Shown here piece by piece: positions 43,703-49,214 of a stretch of 49,214 nucleotides of DNA. Position 1 is the stretch's first letter. The number at the start of each line of letters is the position of its first letter. The stretch comes from an uncultured Clostridia bacterium (GTDB lineage Bacteria; Bacillota; Clostridia; UBA1381), in the NCBI GenBank assembly GCA_934486735.1, contig CAKSQL010000021.1, forward strand, positions 1-49,214. Direction: 5' to 3'. Both the position numbers and the translations under genes were made by a program. The notes beneath the pieces were generated by a model. The model was not told where the DNA came from. It did not search any database and saw nothing but the letters and a program-made list of their open reading frames with translations.

Positions 43703-46700
43703 TTATTTTTTGAATATTATTCTCGGTGATGACAGCATACCGGTTTCTTTGAGCACATATTCGTAGCTCCAGCCGTTGCCGTCGGCATAGTACCAATAGT
43801 CCGGACCGTACCACGAGGCTTTGAGTGCGCTTTCGTTGTAGTTATGCATCGATGCAAAGGTGTTCACCCTTGTTCCGAAAACCGTAAACTCAATCGTGTG
43901 AGTGCCTTTTGTTACATTTTCAACAGTCAGCATATAAGGCGGATAAACAATTCGTCCGATGTCCTCGCCGTCGAATTTTACCTTTACCAAAGCACCGTTG
44001 TATCTGCCTGAGAATATTTCAAGAGAGCAATCCTCCGGAACATTAATTTCGGTTTTATACGTGACATTGCCGCCATAGAACGGGAGCCCCTGAGCCGCCA
44101 TATTCCCGAAATGAATTTTGTCCTCAGCGGGCAGTATTTTTTTATAAGAACCGGCAACGCTCACATTGAAATTGCCGAGCAGATAATAACATTCAACGCT
44201 GAGCCGCTTGCCTATCGGAGTCTTTATAACGAGGGTATTTCTGCCCTTTTTGATTCCGGTAAGCTTAATTTTCTTTATTGATTTGTCAACGAAATATCCG
44301 CATGGTGTCAAATCCTGCTTTTCGCCGTTCAGTTCGATGCTCTCCGCCTCCTCAGCGCCGAGCCATATCTCATCTGTGTCGAACTCGCTGTCTATGTCGT
44401 ATTTCAGGGTAACATAGTGCGAAATTGTCTCCTCCGGGATAGCCCATGGCTGAATATCGCAGCCGTCTGCTTTGGGAAATCCGAGTTTTTCGCGGCACTT
44501 TAGGTCTAAGCGGAGTATCTCCTCGGGCGGATTGAATTCCTCATCGTCAAGTTTGTACTCGGCGATGTCGAGCATGTAGACATTCACTTCCTCACGCGAG
44601 AATCCGACTGCGTCCTTAAAATCAAATTTGCCTATTACCTTTTTCTCGTCCGGAATACTTTCCTTGCCGCTGCCGCATCCTTTTTCAAGGCGGATAAGCA
44701 GACTGTCAGAGTCATATATTGTTCGGGTTATGACAGTGTTCCCGTTTTCATATTGGTAGTCCGGTTCGATAATTTCGCCGTTTACGGTGTCATATATCGA
44801 TGGGATAAATTCACCCTTTATAATAATCTTTAAATCCTCGCGCGTCGGGACAGCGATACAGCCGACTTTTTTTGCGTGGGCAGCAAAGACCCACAAAACG
44901 CCATTGTCATTGCGGACCGAATGAATAAGATTATCCGTCGAAGTCCCGTCAGGGCGTTTAATATTAATAAACTGTTCGCTTTCAAGAATAGAAACGAGCG
45001 TGCTTAACTCGGCCTTTTTAGAAATATCGTAAAGCTCTTTAACCTCATTTGTTTCAATTGCGTCTATACATTTCGGGCATCCGCCGCAGAAAATCAGATT
45101 ACCGCCGTTTTCACGGAATTTTTTCAGAAGTTCAAAGGTTGTACGGCGAATTGTATCACAGCAGGGAACAATGACAGTCGAATAATTCATTTCGCCGACA
45201 TTCAAAACCTTGCCTGCGCCCTTACTCATAGACGGCAGCATTGATTCGGCAATAAAATCGAAGTCTATTAAGCCGAAAGCAAGTTTACTTGTAAGAGTTT
45301 CAAAATCTTCATCAAGCATTTTCAGCTTGTCGCTGTTTGCGTCGGCAGGACCGGCATTGAGCCAATAGCTTTCAATGGGATGTATCACTCCGACCGATGC
45401 GGCAGGTTTTCCGCGTGACATAACTGTGTTTAAGCGTGCAAAATGGTCTTCAATATATGGATATTCCTTAAACCAAGGTGATTGGTAGTTTATCGATGCA
45501 GGATAATCACGCTTTGCCGAACCTTTCATCGAAACCCAGGAAAGGTGAGGAACGCGCACCGTTACTCCGAACGCCGCCTGCCAGTCGCCCTGGAATTTGT
45601 GACCGCGGAAATCAAAGTCCCAGTTTGTAACTCCGTACAGCTCGGACATCATTGCCTCTCTGCCGCACTGGTGAACCATCGACTGGGTCTGCTTTGCGGT
45701 GGTAAGCTCCACATTGTTGCCGAGCATGTCTATACCGGGAATCCCCATTGAACGATAGCAGCGCATTGCTTCACCCATGCAGCGCGCCTGCCCGTCAAGA
45801 GTTCCTTCCAAAAGAACGTGGCCGGTGAGATGAATGTTGTTTTCCTCGCACCAGTTTGCACAATTATCCATAAATGCCGAAGAAAACAACTCGTTCATGC
45901 AGTCAAAAAACAAATATCGTACCCGTGACGGTTTGCCGCTGGCAGAATCCCAAAAAATTTCGGGAAGATTCTCTTTTAAGCTTATGCCGTATCTGTCTTC
46001 GTATACCGAGTCCATATCGGCAGTCCATGCAATGGTTGCAGGCTTATTTGATTTTGCAAACTTGAATGGGGAGAAAGAATCACAGTTAGGCTCGTCGGTA
46101 AAGATTGCCGGGATTGTTTTGCCGAATTCGTCTCCGACATGCTTTTTGTATGCTTCGTGTGTGATCTGTATAAATTTGTCGATCGCCTCTTTTGAAAGAG
46201 TGTCCACATAGGTTTGGTTATTTGTCCAGCCCGATTCACGGTCGCAGCAGACATATGCATACCATTTTGCACCGCTTGCAATTTCTGCCTCATCGATTAC
46301 ACGGCTTTTGACAAGCTTGCCATTGTCATCAAGTTCAATATCGTAGCATGCGAAAAGATATGTTTTTCCAAGCTCAATTGCCTGTTCTTTTTCCAAAACG
46401 CCTTCCTGTTTTTCCGGCGTGAAGAGAAGAAAACGCTTTCTGAATTTTTTTATCTTTGTCACATAGCCGCCTGCCGGACCTGATGACCAGCGGTCCTCGT
46501 CGTAAAGCCATGCAAGCATATCCTCGGATTTTGCTTTGTCCACGCAGGTTTTCACAAGGTCGAAAAAGTCCTCGCTCAAATACTCGGTCGCCATGCCGGG
46601 GCGTGAATGCATATGAAAGCCGCCGAAGCCCATCTCTTTCAGATAGCCTATTTGTTCGAGCAGGGTTTCTTTGTCAAGCTTGCAGTTCCATGACCAGAAC

Positions 46701-46780
46701 GGTGTTCCGCGATATTCGCTTGTGGGATTTTTAAAAAGCTCAAAATCAAGCTCTTTTGTGTTGTTTTTTTTGTAAAGCAT
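43703..46780 (-). CDS. GH106-like glycoside hydrolase (alpha-L-rhamnosidase-related), cytoplasmic
   Basis: The 1025-residue protein has no signal peptide. Its N-terminus, YRGTPFWSWNCKLDKETLLEQIGYLKEMGFGGFHMHSRPG and then MLAWLYDEDRWSSGPAGG, is the pattern I associate with GH106-related glycosyl hydrolases of Clostridia. IPAIFTDEPNCDSF (about residue 225) supplies a candidate catalytic Glu. GHVLLEGTLDGQARCMGEAMRCYRSMGIPGIDMLG is also typical. The centre has an amidotransferase-like fold (STVIVPCCDTIRRTTFELLKKFRENGGNLIF). The C-terminus has GH2-like sandwich domains (VTYKTEINVPEDCSLEIFSGRYNGALVKVKFDGEDIG). ATG 46780 follows GGAGGTG. It probably cleaves rhamnose- or similar-linked oligosaccharides after uptake, under the divergent AraC regulator. 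Family call moderately sure, substrate not. Confidence 0.83.
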   Translation of the reverse strand: MLYKKNNTKELDFELFKNPTSEYRGTPFWSWNCKLDKETLLEQIGYLKEMGFGGFHMHSRPGMATEYLSEDFFDLVKTCVDKAKSEDMLAWLYDEDRWSSGPAGGYVTKIKKFRKRFLLFTPEKQEGVLEKEQAIELGKTYLFACYDIELDDNGKLVKSRVIDEAEIASGAKWYAYVCCDRESGWTNNQTYVDTLSKEAIDKFIQITHEAYKKHVGDEFGKTIPAIFTDEPNCDSFSPFKFAKSNKPATIAWTADMDSVYEDRYGISLKENLPEIFWDSASGKPSRVRYLFFDCMNELFSSAFMDNCANWCEENNIHLTGHVLLEGTLDGQARCMGEAMRCYRSMGIPGIDMLGNNVELTTAKQTQSMVHQCGREAMMSELYGVTNWDFDFRGHKFQGDWQAAFGVTVRVPHLSWVSMKGSAKRDYPASINYQSPWFKEYPYIEDHFARLNTVMSRGKPAASVGVIHPIESYWLNAGPADANSDKLKMLDEDFETLTSKLAFGLIDFDFIAESMLPSMSKGAGKVLNVGEMNYSTVIVPCCDTIRRTTFELLKKFRENGGNLIFCGGCPKCIDAIETNEVKELYDISKKAELSTLVSILESEQFINIKRPDGTSTDNLIHSVRNDNGVLWVFAAHAKKVGCIAVPTREDLKIIIKGEFIPSIYDTVNGEIIEPDYQYENGNTVITRTIYDSDSLLIRLEKGCGSGKESIPDEKKVIGKFDFKDAVGFSREEVNVYMLDIAEYKLDDEEFNPPEEILRLDLKCREKLGFPKADGCDIQPWAIPEETISHYVTLKYDIDSEFDTDEIWLGAEEAESIELNGEKQDLTPCGYFVDKSIKKIKLTGIKKGRNTLVIKTPIGKRLSVECYYLLGNFNVSVAGSYKKILPAEDKIHFGNMAAQGLPFYGGNVTYKTEINVPEDCSLEIFSGRYNGALVKVKFDGEDIGRIVYPPYMLTVENVTKGTHTIEFTVFGTRVNTFASMHNYNESALKASWYGPDYWYYADGNGWSYEYVLKETGMLSSPRIIFKK

Positions 46781-46801
46781 TTTTTACACCTCCGAATTTT
46801 T

Positions 46802-46840
46802 CTTGATTTAATTATACCAATATGATATAATTAAATCAAG
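46802..46840. promoter_or_regulatory. Perfectly symmetric bidirectional promoter
   Basis: Two 15-bp arms (46802-46816 and 46826-46840; CTTGATTTAATTATA and its complement) flank a 9-bp centre. Plus strand: TTGATT (46803-46808), 17 nt, TATAAT (46826-46831). Minus strand: TTGATT (46839-46834), 17 nt, TATAAT (46816-46811). The two promoters occupy the same DNA, driving the AraC gene rightward and the GH106-like gene leftward. Confidence 0.8.
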
Positions 46841-46874
46841 GGTTATATTTTGTAAAAAGGGGCGTGATTTTGAC

Positions 46875-47708
46875 ATGGATTATTTCAGTGATAAAGAGAA
46901 AATATATATCAATATATTCAATCATTCACATACTGGTATGCATGAGCATGATTTTCTTGAATTTGTTTATATTTTGAACGGCAGTGCACGGCATTTTATG
47001 AATGGCCGTGATATTGTAATAAACAAGGGAAATTATTTTATTATCGATTATAATACGTATCATGGCTATGAACAGATAGGTAAAGAGCCGCTTTCGGTTA
47101 TGAACTGTCTTTTTACGCCGGATTTTATCGACAAAACAATGAAACAGTGCCGGAAATTCAGCGAGGTTGTTGAAAATTATCTGATACATCACAGCTATAA
47201 ATCAATGAATGCAAATCCGGCAAACCGAATCTTTTTTGATGAAGAGGGCAAAGTATACGATATGCTTATAAAGATATATAATGAATATGAAAAGAAACAT
47301 GTCGGATATATAGAGGTGATGCGTTGTGTGCTGATTGAACTTATTATTCATACAATGCGTGAAATTCAAAAGGAAAATGAGCTTGTCTACAGCAGTGCGG
47401 AGCGGTATGTTATGGATTTTGTGAATGAAAACTATATGGAAAAAATAACGCTTGGTGAGCTTGCCGCCGAGCTTAAATACAGCCTGCCTTATTTAAGCCG
47501 TATTTTTCGTAAAAGCTGCGGTATGACCTTTGAGAATTTCCTGCAAAAGACGCGGATTGAGCAAAGCTGCCGCCTTTTGGCAAACACCGATAAAAAAATA
47601 ATCGATATAGCCGAGTGCGTCGGCTACACCGATTTGAAGTTTTTTAATATGATATTTAAGCGTTATATGAATATGACTCCGGGCAAATATCGCAAGCTTT
47701 ACAGATGA
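46875..47708 (+). CDS. AraC family regulator, cupin-type sensor
   Basis: The 277-residue protein has an N-terminal cupin-like sensor (about 15-100: HTGMHEHDFLEFVYILNGSARHFMNGRDIVINKGNYFIID). The C-terminal AraC domain (about 175-275) includes LGELAAELKYSLPYLSRIFRKSCGMTFENFLQKTRIEQSC and IDIAECVGYTDLKFFNMIFKRYMNMTPGKYRK. It is divergent from the GH106-like gene and shares a palindromic promoter with it, so it very probably controls that gene in response to a sugar. It overlaps the end of convergent folA by 10 bp. Confidence 0.93.
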   Translation: MDYFSDKEKIYINIFNHSHTGMHEHDFLEFVYILNGSARHFMNGRDIVINKGNYFIIDYNTYHGYEQIGKEPLSVMNCLFTPDFIDKTMKQCRKFSEVVENYLIHHSYKSMNANPANRIFFDEEGKVYDMLIKIYNEYEKKHVGYIEVMRCVLIELIIHTMREIQKENELVYSSAERYVMDFVNENYMEKITLGELAAELKYSLPYLSRIFRKSCGMTFENFLQKTRIEQSCRLLANTDKKIIDIAECVGYTDLKFFNMIFKRYMNMTPGKYRKLYR

Positions 47709-48196
47709 TGTTTTTCGTATCTGCAAAAACGCAGGGTGTGCCCGTTGTCCTCCTGCGGCTCGGAGCACTCCGAAAGCTGCCATTCGGAAAGCAAATCGAG
47801 ATTGTCGATAAACTTGTCGGCATCGGCGTCCTCGTCAACCTTTGTTATATATGCTGTGTCGCAGTCGTCCAAAAACATTTTGTATATCTCCGCACCGCCG
47901 ATTACAAATACGTTCTCATGCTTTTGCGCCTCGGCAAGAGCCTCCTCCTTTGAAAAGCAGACCACAGCGCCGTCTTTTGAAAAGCTTTTGTCTCTTGTCA
48001 AAACTATATTTACTCTGTTTTTCAGCGGCGCACCGTTAGGGAACGAATCAAGCGTTTTTCTGCCCATAATAACCGCTGCACCGCTTGTTGTGCTGCGGAA
48101 AAACTTCATGTCGGAGGGAATTTTGAAAAGCAGATCTCCGTTTCTGCCGATTCCCCAATTTTTGCTCACTGCCGCAATCATTTTCATATTTTTCAT
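47699..48196 (-). CDS. folA: Dihydrofolate reductase
   Basis: The 165-residue product reduces dihydrofolate to tetrahydrofolate with NADPH in the cytoplasm, regenerating the folate oxidised by thymidylate synthase. Family marks are MIAAVSKNWGIGRNGDLLFKIPSDMKFFRSTTSG (substrate pocket with the acidic residue in the IPSD stretch), AAVIMGRKTLDSFP, NIVLTRD and VFVIGGAEIYKMFLDDCDTAYITKVDED. Length is normal. ATG 48196 follows CGGAG. It lies 18 nt downstream of thyA on the same strand, the common thyA-folA arrangement, and its stop overlaps the convergent AraC gene. Confidence 0.96.
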   Translation of the reverse strand: MKNMKMIAAVSKNWGIGRNGDLLFKIPSDMKFFRSTTSGAAVIMGRKTLDSFPNGAPLKNRVNIVLTRDKSFSKDGAVVCFSKEEALAEAQKHENVFVIGGAEIYKMFLDDCDTAYITKVDEDADADKFIDNLDLLSEWQLSECSEPQEDNGHTLRFCRYEKHHL

Positions 48197-48214
48197 TTTA
48201 ATCTCCGTTTCAAA

Positions 48215-49045
48215 TTATTCCGCTACCGGAATTTTTTCGTTAAATTCGTGATACTTGTAATTTTCGAGCGTATAGCTGTCCTTTGTGAATTTGTAAAAAT
48301 CGGTGTTGTCATCGGTCTTTACAAGCTTCGGCGCGTCAAGCGGAGTGCGCGAAATTATTTCCTTTACCATGGGAATGTGGCGGTCGTAAATGTGCGCATC
48401 GGCAATCACGTGCACAAGCTCGCCGACCTGCAAGCCGGACGCGTCCGCCATCATATGCATCAGAATCGCGTACTGGCACACGTTCCAGTTGTTGGCGGTC
48501 AGCATATCCTGCGAACGCTGATTCAGTATCCCGTTTAAGACCTTTCCGCTGACGTTGAAGGTCATGCTGTATGCACATGGGTAGAGCCGCATCTCGGACA
48601 AATCATGGTGGTTGTATATGTTTGTCATTATCCGGCGGCTCTGCGGATTGTTCTTTAAGTCATACAAAACTCTGTCCACCTGGTCAAAATCGCCCTCGCG
48701 GTAGTGGTGCTTTATCCCCAGCTGATAGCCGTATGCCTTGCCGATAGAGCCGTTTTCGTCCGCCCATTGGTCCCACACGTGGCTGCCGAGGTCGCTTATA
48801 TTGTTCGATTTTTTCTGCCATATCCACAAAAGTTCATCGACCGCGCTTTTTAAATATGTACGCCGTATTGTGAGTATCGGAAATTCCTTTGATAAATCAT
48901 ATCTGTTGACTATTCCGAATTTTTTTATCGTGTGCGCCGGTGTTCCGTCCTCCCAGCGCGGACGGACATCGTAATCGGTGTCCCAAACTCCGTTTTCTGT
49001 TATATCGCGGCAATTTTCGATAAAGGTTATATCTGCAAGACTCAT
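48215..49045 (-). CDS. thyA: Thymidylate synthase (ThyA type, divergent subgroup)
   Basis: The 276-residue enzyme makes dTMP from dUMP with methylenetetrahydrofolate. The start at 49045 (MSLADITF) follows GGAGG at 6 nt. Evidence: PILTIRRTYLKSAVDELLWIWQKKSNNISDLG, VWDQWADENGSIGKAYGYQLG, QSRRIMTNIYNHHDL, the active-site Cys157 in LYPCAYSM and the dUMP-binding RSQD. Two usual motifs differ: PCH is PCA, and the canonical LGxPFN is LTANNWN, keeping only the final Asn. Such variants are known to me among Firmicutes, so activity is still expected. Transcribed with folA from its own promoter. Confidence 0.95.
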   Translation of the reverse strand: MSLADITFIENCRDITENGVWDTDYDVRPRWEDGTPAHTIKKFGIVNRYDLSKEFPILTIRRTYLKSAVDELLWIWQKKSNNISDLGSHVWDQWADENGSIGKAYGYQLGIKHHYREGDFDQVDRVLYDLKNNPQSRRIMTNIYNHHDLSEMRLYPCAYSMTFNVSGKVLNGILNQRSQDMLTANNWNVCQYAILMHMMADASGLQVGELVHVIADAHIYDRHIPMVKEIISRTPLDAPKLVKTDDNTDFYKFTKDSYTLENYKYHEFNEKIPVAE

Positions 49046-49089
49046 TTGTATCCTCCGGTTTTTCATGTTTTGTTTTTTGTATTATTAAT

Positions 49090-49118
49090 ATTTTATCATA
49101 ACATGCGAAAAATTTCAA
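49090..49118 (-). promoter_or_regulatory. Promoter of thyA-folA
   Basis: On the minus strand: TTGAAA (49118-49113), 17-nt spacer, TAAAAT (49095-49090), about 40 nt before the thyA start. A weaker second candidate is TTGACT (49162-49157), 17 nt, TTAAAT (49139-49134). Confidence 0.7.
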
Positions 49119-49214
49119 TAGTATAATAAAGAAATTTAATAAGCCTGCAAATAAAAAGTCAAGAGTTTTTTAGAAAAAAATTAAAAAGATTTATGCAGAA
49201 ACATTTGCAAGCAA

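Overview
The window looks like a chromosome segment of an uncultured or little-studied anaerobic, Gram-positive-type Clostridia (Oscillospirales-like). Supporting signs are secreted proteins with S-layer homology (SLH) anchors, lipoprotein and Sec signal peptides, strong GGAGG ribosome sites, sigma-A promoters with 17-bp spacers, a Liv-type ABC importer, a DeoR/GlpR regulator and a thyA-folA pair. This assignment is inference; no rRNA gene or taxonomic marker is present. Coding density is high, and I see no phage, IS transposase, tRNA, rRNA or CRISPR.

Layout. 1-2.6 kb: an AraC regulator (-) and, divergent from it, a frameshifted secreted DUF6273-like protein. 2.6-7.8 kb: a complete branched-chain amino-acid/amide ABC importer (binding lipoprotein, two permeases, two ATPases) behind a strong promoter and a long structured leader, closed by a 12-bp terminator. 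7.9-12.5 kb: SGNH hydrolase, GNAT acetyltransferase, PocR-AraC regulator divergent from an FAD oxidoreductase, and an MscS channel. 12.6-18.6 kb: an MMPL/RND exporter overlapping a 1170-residue surface protein in which a long heptad-rich helical segment interrupts a GLUG repeat domain. 18.7-22.9 kb: a three-gene redox operon (GlpA-like FAD protein with a BFD-type iron-sulfur domain, FAD/NAD oxidoreductase, DUF1667) divergent from a DeoR regulator.

23.2-41.8 kb is the most distinctive part: six consecutive large secreted proteins on one strand. They are an SLH protein, a degenerate-SLH protein, two tandem paralogs with carbohydrate-binding-like domains, and two giant GH42-like glycosidases with a lectin-like domain inside the barrel region, the last SLH-anchored. 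I read this as a cell-surface polysaccharide-binding and -hydrolysing locus. A cytoplasmic GH106-like hydrolase at 43.7-46.8 kb, divergent from an AraC regulator, may act on imported products. 41.9-43.5 kb holds a decayed EamA transporter, a TetR regulator and a small YdcZ-type DMT transporter. The right end is thyA-folA.

The least explained features are non-coding. An approximately 160-bp hairpin-rich element is present twice (about 85% identical by hand alignment), each time directly upstream of a gene and in the same orientation as that gene: the GlpA-like operon and the 25.2-kb secreted protein. There is also a structured leader before the Liv operon, a perfectly symmetric bidirectional promoter in front of the GH106-like gene and its regulator, a palindromic operator filling the tetR promoter spacer, and a recurring 22-bp motif that brackets the YdcZ gene as inverted repeats.
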